Positions 26,134-34,169 of a DNA stretch of 64,000 nt are shown here, in pieces. Each line of letters opens with the position of its first letter. Position 1 is the stretch's first letter. The position numbers and the translations under genes were made by a program. The stretch is from Candidatus Poribacteria bacterium (GTDB taxonomy: Bacteria > Poribacteria > WGA-4E > WGA-3G), in NCBI GenBank assembly GCA_012270865.1, contig JAAXHL010000100.1:19896-83895 (forward strand), written 5' to 3'. The notes beneath the pieces were generated by a model. That model did no database searches, had not been told where the DNA came from, and was given only the letters and a program-made list of their open reading frames with translations.

Positions 26134-28449
26134 TTATGTTGCGGCAGTTTGGTTTCTTTCTTTCCATTTGCCTTGCAACTCTGCATGGATTAGAAACGCT
26201 TGGGATCCGAGGATTAATTGATACTCTTGCTGTTTTCCATCACCAAAGGTGACATTTAGTGGATAAGAAAACTGCCCCGTCGTTTCAAGTATTTTGTTGA
26301 GGGCGTACCGATTTTCTATCTTTGACAGCAAACAGGTTATGTAACGGTATGTCAAGATATTCTGCATTTCAAGTGGGACAACCCCATTCTTCAATCCTAA
26401 ACGTAAGTCTTTCAATGCTGTGGGTCCGCAACAGTGCTGGCGTTCAAAGGACTCTTGGTCCGTTCCACCAGCATCGTAGTTGAATTGCGTATAGTCTCGT
26501 GGAGTCTTCAAACGATTCGCCTGCACGAAAAAATCACAATAATTTCCCCAGCCTCCTGTGAGTTCGTGATACTTTTCTTTTGTTGGGATGGTAGTAAATT
26601 CACAGTGGGATAGAACATGAAAAAGGTCGTATTCGGTATACTTAGCAGTATTCTGGAAAAGATTGTTTGGGTCATAGATACCGCAACGGATGCCGATATC
26701 CGAACCGCGAAAGTTGAATAGAGATTGGATCGGGGTGTACTCCCGCTTGGCGTGTTCAAGAATATTGGCGCGATTTTTTTTGATAAGCGTTGCGAGTATT
26801 ATTTTTTCCTTTTCTTTCGGTAACTTTTCAAAGGTTTCCAGTTCTTCGTTTATCCATGCTTGATGACGGCAGTAACTCCACGCAGCCCGTTCCCATTGAT
26901 GACGATCATAATCGTTATGGAAGGTGTTATTGGAGGTATCAATAACAGTTTTATAGGTAGTGTGCCATCGGATCTTTTTGAACATCTCGTCAAATGTTAT
27001 ATCGCTCTCCGTTGCAAAAACCTGTCGAATTATCTCAAACATTTCTCTAATTCTATCTTGCTGTTCTTCACCTGTCTGTCTATAAAGTTCGTAAATCGGA
27101 TAGAACGCCTCAAGCACTGCGTAAGACTGAATGTAATGGTAAAACCGATTATCTTCTCCAAGTGCATCTTTAACGAGGGTTGCAAATTCTCGGCGGTTAT
27201 AAGTTTCGCCAGCACGCAATTGCGTGTGAAGTTTTCCCTGCACAAATGCGTGAGCGACACTGGTGTGTGTGGTGTCTTTCTTACCGAGCAATCTGCCTGC
27301 CCGTCCAATCCGCTGCGTGAATTCCGATCCGTAAAGTGCGTCAAAACAGACGAAATCAATGTTCTGCCGTGATTTGTCCATCTTTTTAAAGTTATAACCA
27401 ATATCTACCGTCGGTGTTGCGAGAACAAGAGGAAAAGATTTCGTTGCGTCGCGCCGCTCTTTTGTCCCAACGGCACCGGTAATCAATCCAATTTTTTCTC
27501 TCAATCCTTGCGTTTGTAGTGTCTGTTTAATATCATTGATAGTTCGGAGGGAGCTGCTGATAACAGCACCTTCTTTCTCTGAATGCAGCAAGTCACGAAC
27601 CCATTCAGGGCGTGCCTTAAGTAGATTCTGCATTTTGCCACTGTGTACTGTCAATTCGAGTTCAGAAAGTGTCTGTATTTTTTCATAATTGTTGCTTTCT
27701 ACTGGTTCATTATCTGGACTGATGCAGGAATATTTTAACCCGATCGTGTTGAGGTAGGTGAATACCTTCTCATCAGGTGTTGCCGAAAGCAAGCAGACCT
27801 TCCTTCCAGCATCAAAGTAACCATATTCCTTCGATAGAATAAAGAACATCAGAAAATTGGCAAGTTGTTTGGCATTATAATAGTGAAACTCATCAATGAC
27901 GATGTATTTGAAATCTTGTAAAAAACGACGGAACAAATTAGCACTATCCAAAGGTGAATAAACAGAATAAAAACAGAGATAAAAAATGTCAGGGTTCGTG
28001 ACGAGAATCAACGGTTTCCGCTGTGTCATTTCAGGAAAGTATTCGCGCGGATTTTGAATAAGTTCTTGTAATTTTCGGGCATTTCTAACCTGATAACCGG
28101 GGTCGTCAATGACTTCCCATTCACGGAGTTTCTGACCCGTGACCTCGGCAACGTAGAAACTTAAATCCTGTTCCTCAACAAACTCTTGAATGTCATTTGC
28201 GTGTTGATGAATCAGTTCATTTGTCGGTGCGATGAACAGAACGTTTTCGTTTTCCAAATCGCAAACTCGAAGCAACGCAGCACGAGTTTTGCCTGTTCCT
28301 GTGTTGTAGGTGTTAATGACAAGGTCATTTGCCTTTAATGCATCATAAGTGCGTTGCTGATGGTAGAGCGGTGGATATTTGAGATCAAATTGGTTTGTCG
28401 GACTCACTTTTTCATATCCTGCTTCCAGTCTAACTGTTATCTCTGGCAT
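26134..28449 (-). CDS. cas3': Subtype I-D Cas3' helicase
   Basis: 771 residues of superfamily-2 helicase: Walker A NTGTGKT at about residue 49, the VIDEFH box at about 190, LLSATP at about 230, ATPTVDIGYNF at about 350 and FTQRIGRAGR (motif VI) at about 385. No HD nuclease domain is present, as expected for subtype I-D, where the nuclease is on Cas10d. I start at MPEITVRLEAG, whose ATG has AAGGAG 7 nt upstream. A longer open frame reaches into the adjacent MITE and is not used. It unwinds target DNA after recruitment by the Cascade-like complex. Confidence 0.92.
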   Translation of the reverse strand: MPEITVRLEAGYEKVSPTNQFDLKYPPLYHQQRTYDALKANDLVINTYNTGTGKTRAALLRVCDLENENVLFIAPTNELIHQHANDIQEFVEEQDLSFYVAEVTGQKLREWEVIDDPGYQVRNARKLQELIQNPREYFPEMTQRKPLILVTNPDIFYLCFYSVYSPLDSANLFRRFLQDFKYIVIDEFHYYNAKQLANFLMFFILSKEYGYFDAGRKVCLLSATPDEKVFTYLNTIGLKYSCISPDNEPVESNNYEKIQTLSELELTVHSGKMQNLLKARPEWVRDLLHSEKEGAVISSSLRTINDIKQTLQTQGLREKIGLITGAVGTKERRDATKSFPLVLATPTVDIGYNFKKMDKSRQNIDFVCFDALYGSEFTQRIGRAGRLLGKKDTTHTSVAHAFVQGKLHTQLRAGETYNRREFATLVKDALGEDNRFYHYIQSYAVLEAFYPIYELYRQTGEEQQDRIREMFEIIRQVFATESDITFDEMFKKIRWHTTYKTVIDTSNNTFHNDYDRHQWERAAWSYCRHQAWINEELETFEKLPKEKEKIILATLIKKNRANILEHAKREYTPIQSLFNFRGSDIGIRCGIYDPNNLFQNTAKYTEYDLFHVLSHCEFTTIPTKEKYHELTGGWGNYCDFFVQANRLKTPRDYTQFNYDAGGTDQESFERQHCCGPTALKDLRLGLKNGVVPLEMQNILTYRYITCLLSKIENRYALNKILETTGQFSYPLNVTFGDGKQQEYQLILGSQAFLIHAELQGKWKERNQTAAT

Positions 28450-28462
28450 GCTAACTCTCCTT

Positions 28463-28770
28463 GTATAACATGAGTTTAAAATAAAAATTGAAGCGACCCG
28501 TAGCCCGTAGGTTGGGTTGAACGGAGACCTACTACAAATCGAACACAGCACAGTGTTTTCAAGGGAACAGAGAAACCTGAAATCACCAAAACCGAGTGAA
28601 ACCCAACGCACTATGATACCGATACTATTTGGGATGTTGGGTTTCGCTACATTTGTCTATATCAACGATTTATGGGAAGGTGTAACCTTGTGTATAAACA
28701 CAAAAGTTTTATTGCTCAACCCAACCTACGGGATCGTATTCAGATTTTCAATTATCAAATGCGGTTTTTT
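28463..28770 (+). mobile_element. MITE-like element between csc1 and cas3'
   Basis: The second copy of the element found in spacer 1, in opposite orientation. It aligns end to end: gtataacatgagttta at the left against the terminal repeat, the shared gtaggttgggttga core, and tcaattatcaaat at the right. It has diverged more, especially in the right half. It fills most of the 355-bp gap and stops 14 bp before the cas3' start codon, right at the ribosome binding site. Confidence 0.7.
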
Positions 28771-28804
28771 AAGAGTAAGGCGTGCAATGTAAAATTGACA
28801 TGAC

Positions 28805-29521
28805 CTAAAAATCGGTATAGAACCGCATCCGTGCTGGTAGTAGTGTTTTATCGTCATCCGACAGTTCATAGAAGTCTCCAGACAATTGGACTTGCCGAAT
28901 TAACGGTGTCGGTCGAATATTGAGCAGATCGAACATGCCGATCTGTGTTTCAGATGGTAAATCGTTCGGATTCAGATAATATCGGTAAGGCACGCCTTGC
29001 GCGTCGATTTCACGATAATTTTGTTTGTAAGCGGAGATTTTCGCTTTGCTCATGAACTTACCGAGACGGATATAACGTGGCACTCGAAATTCGTCTCGGC
29101 TTGTTATATAAAAAACGCCTTTGTTGCCTATGGAAAGTAGTTTCAGCCTTCCAATCTGTGGGAAGTTCGTCGCCCGTGCCTTCAAGCGCGAATTAAAAAT
29201 GCGTTCCCGATTGACTGAGATCGCGTTCTGTTCCATCTGATACCAGTATGAATCCGAAAGCGCGTTGAATCGAACCACTGTGAAACGCGGTTCCTCGATC
29301 AATGTACCCGGCGTAACATAGATACCTGCCTCGTTGAGTTTTTCCAAATCCTCTGCGTAGGTAATTTCGCCATCGTTGTGGTAACCCGCACGGCACAATC
29401 CAAGGGCATAAGCAAGCGCGTAATTACCGATGACGGCCTCCGTTTGGAAGAAGTTGTTTACCTCGCGGCTGGCAAAAAAGAGGTTTTCCATGAGTTGAAA
29501 CTCACACCGATAAATATGCAT
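28805..29521 (-). CDS. csc1: Subtype I-D Cas5 (Csc1)
   Basis: 238 residues from MHIYRCEFQLMENLFFASRE, whose ATG has GGAGGT 5 nt upstream. The sequence matches the Csc1 pattern of subtype I-D Cas5: an N-terminal RAMP-like strand, ASREVNNFFQTEAVIGNYALAY (shown here in parts as ASREVNN and VIGNYALAY), and a C-terminal YLNPNDLP segment. In the I-D complex it holds the 5' handle of the crRNA beside Cas10d. Order and strand are those of the canonical operon. Confidence 0.9.
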   Translation of the reverse strand: MHIYRCEFQLMENLFFASREVNNFFQTEAVIGNYALAYALGLCRAGYHNDGEITYAEDLEKLNEAGIYVTPGTLIEEPRFTVVRFNALSDSYWYQMEQNAISVNRERIFNSRLKARATNFPQIGRLKLLSIGNKGVFYITSRDEFRVPRYIRLGKFMSKAKISAYKQNYREIDAQGVPYRYYLNPNDLPSETQIGMFDLLNIRPTPLIRQVQLSGDFYELSDDDKTLLPARMRFYTDF

Positions 29522-29555
29522 GAGATACCTCCAATGTAGGATAGTTTTACCTATC

Positions 29556-30539
29556 CTACGTTTCACTTTTGCCATAGAGTGCTGTGATGCTATCTAACAA
29601 CCCTTTCACTTCATCTGGTGAAGCAAATTGTTGCTGGATTTCGCCAATCAACTCAGTTATTTCTGTTTCGGTGAAGGGCTGTACGGTGCCTATGACTTCA
29701 CCAGTTAACGCTGCGACGGCATCGGCAATTACCGACTTGACTTTGTTTCTGTCGAGCGGGAACTGCCTACCCTCTGAACCGAGTCGGTCATAAACAGCCT
29801 GCGTTAACTCCAAATTGCTGAAGATCTCACAATCACTGAAAATCGCCCCGACAAGTATGTTCCGCATCTTACCCAATCGTGAGGATATCGCACCGTAACG
29901 ACGACTCCGCAACACGTTTGCTATGACGTAGTGGATTTCGCCCGCTGTTAAATCTTTGAGGGTCTGCATATCAATGAACAGCGTTTCCGGTTTGACATAT
30001 TCGTCTTCCTGAATGCTTGAGGATGCCTGTCCGGTAACGGGATCACGCATCGTGTTGTTATCGTAGAGCGCGTTGAATGTTCGCTTTGCTGTAACGGTTT
30101 GATAAGGTAGAATGCTGAAAGCATCGTCTGTTATGACGCGCGATTTTTGGGCACCACCACCGCCGACAGCATAACCGTAAATCATACAGTCAGCACACTG
30201 TGCGCACGGCTTATTGCGGTTGAGGGCACAAATATTTTCCTCTTTTTCATCTCCTGTGTAGAATAGTAGGTTATGTTGTCGCAGAAGTTCACGACCCGTG
30301 CGACGCTCAACAGCGGTCTGTTTACGTTTACTAATCGTTACGCGAGAGATAGGATCGCGGTTCTCTGGTTCAAGTCCAGCGTGGATTGTATCTCGGCTTA
30401 ACCCCTCACCGGAACCTTCTGTCCGGAAGATCATCTCTGATTCCGCCTTCCGCAAGACAATTAGTGTCAGATAACGGCTTTGCGGAAAGTTTTCGTATTT
30501 TTCGGCTATAAAGTCGGTATAATTATTCAAAATACTCAT
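29556..30539 (-). CDS. csc2: Subtype I-D Cas7 (Csc2), backbone subunit
   Basis: 327 residues. A Cys cluster (Cys-104, -112, -115 and -118) lies in NKPCAQCADCMIYGYAVGGG, typical of Csc2, and is followed by AKRTFNALYDNNTMRDPVTG. Several copies coat the crRNA spacer in the Cascade-like complex. The ATG overlaps the cas10d stop (ATGA) and has AAGGAGG upstream, so the two genes are translationally coupled. It appears intact. Confidence 0.93.
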   Translation of the reverse strand: MSILNNYTDFIAEKYENFPQSRYLTLIVLRKAESEMIFRTEGSGEGLSRDTIHAGLEPENRDPISRVTISKRKQTAVERRTGRELLRQHNLLFYTGDEKEENICALNRNKPCAQCADCMIYGYAVGGGGAQKSRVITDDAFSILPYQTVTAKRTFNALYDNNTMRDPVTGQASSSIQEDEYVKPETLFIDMQTLKDLTAGEIHYVIANVLRSRRYGAISSRLGKMRNILVGAIFSDCEIFSNLELTQAVYDRLGSEGRQFPLDRNKVKSVIADAVAALTGEVIGTVQPFTETEITELIGEIQQQFASPDEVKGLLDSITALYGKSET

Positions 30540-30934
30540 GATTGTTGTTCCTCCTTGTCCCTATCACGTTTGGGGATCATTTCGGTAATGAAATAAAGAT
30601 ATCCGGAACGAATCCGTTTCCGGTTTTCAAGAAAATTAAGCAGATTGCCTTGATAAACGCCTTTGTAAATTTGATCAAACAGAACAGCGATAAATTGCGA
30701 AATACTCTCCAATTTTTTAGCACCGTAGAACTGCTTATTAAGACGTTCAATTGATCGGGCGACTTCTTTAGACATAATGGCTCTCGCTTCTTCTTCAGTT
30801 TCGTATTCAGGCTGCCAGCGTTCAAGGCAGTCAAATGCAACATCAAGCGGTTTCGCGAGTGAATTGTCTTTGAGACTCTCACCCTTCAATCTACCTTCCC
30901 ATGCAATACGGGCGAGTTCCTTAATGTGAGACAT
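30536..30934 (-). CDS. cas11d: Cas11d small subunit from internal cas10d start
   Basis: Within cas10d an AAAGGAGGA motif (30944-30952) precedes an in-frame ATG at 30934 at a workable distance. It would give a separate 132-residue protein identical to the Cas10d C-terminus (starting MSHIKELARIAWEGR), largely helical. In subtype I-D the small subunit Cas11d is known to come from internal translation of cas10d, and this site fits in position and strength. It is a prediction from the ribosome binding site. Confidence 0.7.
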   Translation of the reverse strand: MSHIKELARIAWEGRLKGESLKDNSLAKPLDVAFDCLERWQPEYETEEEARAIMSKEVARSIERLNKQFYGAKKLESISQFIAVLFDQIYKGVYQGNLLNFLENRKRIRSGYLYFITEMIPKRDRDKEEQQS

Positions 30935-33370
30935 AATCGTTTCTCCTCCTTTCTGTGCCACGACATCGGCAATAAGTTGTGCCGTGTCACGGACGGTTAC
31001 GAACTGCCGCGGTTCATTTCCGGCTTGTTCGCGTTTAATCATGCGGTGGGTTACATAGTAGAGTTCAAGCGCGTCGTGATTCAAACTCCGAATCAAGCGA
31101 ATCAGATCGTCAGCGTCAATGCTTCCAATCTTTGATCGAATGGTATGTAAGTTCAGGATCTGTTCAAATGCCTGTTGCGTCATGGCATTGTTCAGGTTGT
31201 TATCCGGCAACCATCCCCGAAATGCAGAAGGGATATGGTCAATAAAGAGGTGACTGAATTCGTCACCGGAAAAGAGTGGAATTGACGAATCGGTTATCAC
31301 TGCTCGGCACCCTAAAAAGCGTTGATATAACAAGGCGTTTTCAATCGCAAATAAAATGTTCTCTGTATGATTGTTCCCGGGTGTGTTGACGGGGATCGTC
31401 AGAATATTTCCAAGTGCCTCTGAGAACCTCGGAAGTGGGTTTCCGTTGATTTTTGTCGGTGAAAACGTTAGTTCCAACTGTGTCTTTTCCTGATAGTTCC
31501 GAAGGACATCATCTGTCTTGAGAAACACGGATGGGAAATCGGGATCGCGAAAATTTTCTTGTGCGCGTTGGAAAGCCCGAATAAAAATATTCGTAAAAAA
31601 GGAGGTTGGGTATAGATGAATAAAAAATGTAGCCGTGCTGCCACCGACATTGTAACAGAGTTTGTCGAGCATGTATTGGGTTCTGCATACACTGCAAACG
31701 CGGCGTTTCGGTTCACGCGATGATCCGCCCTCAAGTCGATTGGAAAACTGTTGTACCTTGATATTCGCTGGTACATCTGGCTTCATCCAGAGAGCGGTAT
31801 CAAATTCTGACCCGCAAGTACTACACTGAACGTGGTTATCCTCAACATAGCGTTTTAGATTTGTGCCAAAACCCCGTTCCCTATTAGCAACGAAGTTGAA
31901 ATCAACGTACTTAAGAACGTAATCAACCAACAGATTGAATTCGCTTTCGGTTTCTAAAGTTTCTAAAAACTGGGTGCCATCTTGGACAATCAACTCGTAA
32001 ATCTCATCAAACCCGCGACCGGCATTGTAGAGATCGCGTCCGATGATGTAGCCTCGGTCCCAAAGGGCACTAAACAAGGCGTATCGCTCGCGATAGGTTG
32101 TATCCTCAGAATTTAATGGCAATTCAAGCAGCCCGTAGATGTGTAACCACGCGTCGGTAACAGTCTTGGAAAAATGCTTATTAAGGAAGCTATAGTATGT
32201 TCTCACTAATTCCCCGATCCGAATAGCATCATCGTCAGGCGGTAGTCGATAGGTTTCTGTCTCTAAGATTTTATCCAACAACGCCTTCTGTTCAGCCACA
32301 TTTGGATCTGAATTGTGCAACTTATCTTGAACGCCTTCAAGCCGCTCTCGACACTTAGCGTTCATGGCATCCACTTTCGCGTTTGCGACATACTTACGTT
32401 CGCTGATGATATTCCAAACTTCATTCCAAATTTCTGAGAAAGAAACGCCGAGGGAAATACATTTTTCATCGACTTTTATACCGGCAGGACTCCCTTGAAT
32501 AAACTTGGTGAATTCGCCACGAGTCTTTGATTCAATATTATGGACGACGGCGTTTCCAATTTCTGCGATTTCATCGGTTGTGATGTGAACATCGCGGTCC
32601 CGATCAACAAGATATGCTACACCGTCAGGATAATAGAGCAGCGGCAGCAAGCCTTTTTCGGATTCCAGATATTTCACAATTTCATTGTGGATGAGGTTCG
32701 TCAAAATACCGCGCTGTTCGTTCACTTTATGGTATACGAACTTGTACTGAGTATCACAGATACTATTGATTTCTATGAGAAAATCCCGTTTCTTTGCACG
32801 TTCCTCAAGTGTTTTTGATAGGTCAATGACATCTATCGATCGGATAATAGGAACAAGGTAGTTCAGGAGCCTGTCCTTATCCAGTGAGTACGGATCATAA
32901 TTCAGGTCAAGCGTTTCAGCGTAGGTGTTGTGGAAACGTGAATGGGCGCGAATCAGGACCTCAATATCTTTCAAATAATCTTCCCATTCAGGGAAGAAAT
33001 TCCCTATTTCAAGTTCTGTCAATACGCTACTGATATTTTCTGCGTTTGCGAGATAGTTAAAAGAACGCTTCGTTTCCTGGAATTCTTCAAGTTTGTTCAG
33101 ATCATGGACGCTGAAAGCACTGAATAGTACTTGAACCTCAATATCGTCAAGGTTCAATATCGGACGCAACCGCTCCAGCACGCAAATTCCATTCATGATA
33201 TGAAGGTAAAGCGATTGTCCTGCTTTCGCACCATATTGGATGATTTCCTGATATTTACGTAACTTCCTATTGGCGATTGTGTCCATATAATTTTGAAAGA
33301 TGTCGCCTGCTTCTGAATCGATTCCAAAAGTGAGTAATAAATCTTCGATTTCGGGCTTCTGTCTTGCCAT
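30536..33370 (-). CDS. cas10d: Subtype I-D large subunit Cas10d/Csc3 with HD nuclease
   Basis: 944 residues from MARQKPEIEDLLL; the ATG at 33370 has AAGGAG 5 nt upstream. An HD-type nuclease site is at the N-terminus (His-57 in LHIMNG, His-Asp at 89-90 in SVHDLNKL). A central zinc-finger is formed by CSTCGSE and CSVCRTQ. No GGDD polymerase motif is visible, as expected for Cas10d. It supplies both the large subunit and the DNA-cleaving nuclease. It is the first gene of the cas operon, with an extended -10 promoter about 75 bp upstream. It appears intact. Confidence 0.93.
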   Translation of the reverse strand: MARQKPEIEDLLLTFGIDSEAGDIFQNYMDTIANRKLRKYQEIIQYGAKAGQSLYLHIMNGICVLERLRPILNLDDIEVQVLFSAFSVHDLNKLEEFQETKRSFNYLANAENISSVLTELEIGNFFPEWEDYLKDIEVLIRAHSRFHNTYAETLDLNYDPYSLDKDRLLNYLVPIIRSIDVIDLSKTLEERAKKRDFLIEINSICDTQYKFVYHKVNEQRGILTNLIHNEIVKYLESEKGLLPLLYYPDGVAYLVDRDRDVHITTDEIAEIGNAVVHNIESKTRGEFTKFIQGSPAGIKVDEKCISLGVSFSEIWNEVWNIISERKYVANAKVDAMNAKCRERLEGVQDKLHNSDPNVAEQKALLDKILETETYRLPPDDDAIRIGELVRTYYSFLNKHFSKTVTDAWLHIYGLLELPLNSEDTTYRERYALFSALWDRGYIIGRDLYNAGRGFDEIYELIVQDGTQFLETLETESEFNLLVDYVLKYVDFNFVANRERGFGTNLKRYVEDNHVQCSTCGSEFDTALWMKPDVPANIKVQQFSNRLEGGSSREPKRRVCSVCRTQYMLDKLCYNVGGSTATFFIHLYPTSFFTNIFIRAFQRAQENFRDPDFPSVFLKTDDVLRNYQEKTQLELTFSPTKINGNPLPRFSEALGNILTIPVNTPGNNHTENILFAIENALLYQRFLGCRAVITDSSIPLFSGDEFSHLFIDHIPSAFRGWLPDNNLNNAMTQQAFEQILNLHTIRSKIGSIDADDLIRLIRSLNHDALELYYVTHRMIKREQAGNEPRQFVTVRDTAQLIADVVAQKGGETIMSHIKELARIAWEGRLKGESLKDNSLAKPLDVAFDCLERWQPEYETEEEARAIMSKEVARSIERLNKQFYGAKKLESISQFIAVLFDQIYKGVYQGNLLNFLENRKRIRSGYLYFITEMIPKRDRDKEEQQS

Positions 33371-33445
33371 GATGTCTCCTTCCATTTGTCAACTTGGGGT
33401 ACATATAATCATGCAAACCCGCGATTGATGTCCAATTTTCCTTAA

Positions 33446-33451
33446 ATTATA
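33446..33451 (-). promoter_or_regulatory. Extended -10 promoter of the cas operon
   Basis: On the minus strand TGGTATAAT: an extended -10 (TGN plus TATAAT at 33446-33451) with no good -35 at 17 bp. That is what one expects of a promoter that needs, or is blocked by, a regulator such as the WYL protein next door. The predicted leader is about 70 nt. Confidence 0.5.
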
Positions 33452-33552
33452 CCACATAAAATTAGTGTTTTACGCAAAATAGAAAAAATCTAACTTAAAA
33501 ATGCAAAAAATTCGCTCCTTTTTTCAAAAAAGTGAAATATCTCGTAAATTTC

Positions 33553-33581
33553 TTGACTTTGGACACAAAATTAGGTATACT
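33553..33581 (+). promoter_or_regulatory. Strong promoter for tandem ncRNAs
   Basis: TTGACT (33553-33558), 17 bp, TATACT (33576-33581). It is divergent from the cas operon promoter and about 20 bp before the first RNA unit. Confidence 0.7.
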
Positions 33582-33587
33582 ATTATC

Positions 33588-33696
33588 AAATAGTTCTCTT
33601 GCAGAAGTAAAATCGCAGCCGAAAACTGTCGCGTATGCCGAGCTGCCTACTGATCAGTAGGATAGGTTGCCCACCTTCTCACTAAGGTGGTTTTCT
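33588..33696 (+). ncRNA. Structured small RNA, copy 1
   Basis: From the predicted start of transcription to a terminator. Stem 1 pairs GCAGC (33615-33619) with GCTGC (33642-33646). Stem 2 is CCTACT-GATC-AGTAGG. A conserved linker GATAGGTTGCCCACC leads into an intrinsic terminator, CCACCTT/AAGGTGG followed by TTTTCT. The second copy 131 bp downstream keeps the loops and linker but changes the stems in a pairing-preserving way, which argues for a functional RNA. I do not recognise the family. Confidence 0.65.
33671..33696 (+). terminator. Intrinsic terminator, ncRNA copy 1
   Basis: A 7-bp stem CCACCTT/AAGGTGG with a 6-nt loop, then TTTTCT. Confidence 0.7.
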
Positions 33697-33732
33697 GCCG
33701 GACGACCCGCGGTTTAAAAATTAGATGAGAAT

Positions 33733-33830
33733 CAGAAGTAAAATCGCAGCCGAAAACTGTTGCGTATGCCAGACTGCCCGTTGACGGGTCGATGGGATAG
33801 GTTGCCCACCCCTCACAGGGGTGGTTTTCT
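33733..33830 (+). ncRNA. Structured small RNA, copy 2
   Basis: A tandem paralogue of the unit at 33602-33696. It is identical through CAGAAGTAAAATCGCAGC and most of the first loop. Stem 1 is GCAG/CTGC. Stem 2 is rebuilt as CCCG/CGGG. The GATAGGTTGCCCACC linker is unchanged, and the terminator stem is CCACCCC/GGGGTGG plus TTTTCT. No separate good promoter is seen, so it may come from read-through of copy 1 or from its own weak promoter. Confidence 0.6.
33806..33830 (+). terminator. Intrinsic terminator, ncRNA copy 2
   Basis: A 7-bp stem CCACCCC/GGGGTGG with loop TCACA, then TTTTCT. Confidence 0.7.
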
Positions 33831-33901
33831 GTGCAATCACTAACAAGCAGAAATACTATATGACAGACTTTCAAGAGCGTGTCAATTTTTTCGGGATTAA
33901 T

Positions 33902-33930
33902 TTGACTTATCTTGTATTGAATGATATAGT
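33902..33930 (+). promoter_or_regulatory. Promoter for short hairpin RNA
   Basis: TTGACT (33902-33907), 17 bp, TATAGT (33925-33930). The predicted start is about 33937. Confidence 0.65.
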
Positions 33931-33936
33931 ATTTTC

Positions 33937-33988
33937 CAGTGCAGGACTGAACCCTCCCTCGGTGGTGGGTGTAGGTCCTGCTTTTTTT
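33937..33988 (+). ncRNA. Short promoter-driven hairpin RNA
   Basis: Immediately after the promoter comes one long hairpin, GCAGGAC (33941-33947) with GTCCTGC (33975-33981) and an inner CCC/GGG pairing, then seven T. The product would be a stable RNA of about 50 nt made of little but a terminator. It faces the WYL gene and could act in cis as a terminator or in trans. Function unknown. Confidence 0.5.
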
Positions 33989-34169
33989 ATACTAAGCAAG
34001 TTTCAATATTAAATATGCACATTGTATGTTAAGGACGGGCTGGGAAACCCAGCCCCTACAATTTTGTCATCGTCCCTGCTCCAAAAAATCGGAAGATTAT
34101 TTTTTAATATTGCTTATTTGTTTCTTCAGGAATCTGGTCGTATAATTCCTAAAAACGCGAACACAATTT

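Noticed and set aside
28450..28611. N-terminal extension of Cas3' by 54 residues
   Set aside because: The extension is translated MITE sequence, and the internal ATG at 28449 has an excellent ribosome binding site.
33588..33830. Tandem riboswitch for the next gene
   Set aside because: The next gene in that direction (WYL) is on the opposite strand, each unit ends in a terminator, and the conserved bases match no riboswitch class I know.
33990..34020. Possible CreA-like degenerate repeat: the minus strand has ATTGAAAC, the crRNA handle, just beyond the hairpin RNA
   Set aside because: Only these 8 bases match the array repeat, an 8-mer expected by chance about twice in the window. No second repeat, hairpin or guide matching a nearby promoter was found, so I do not claim a CRISPR-regulated toxin-antitoxin pair.
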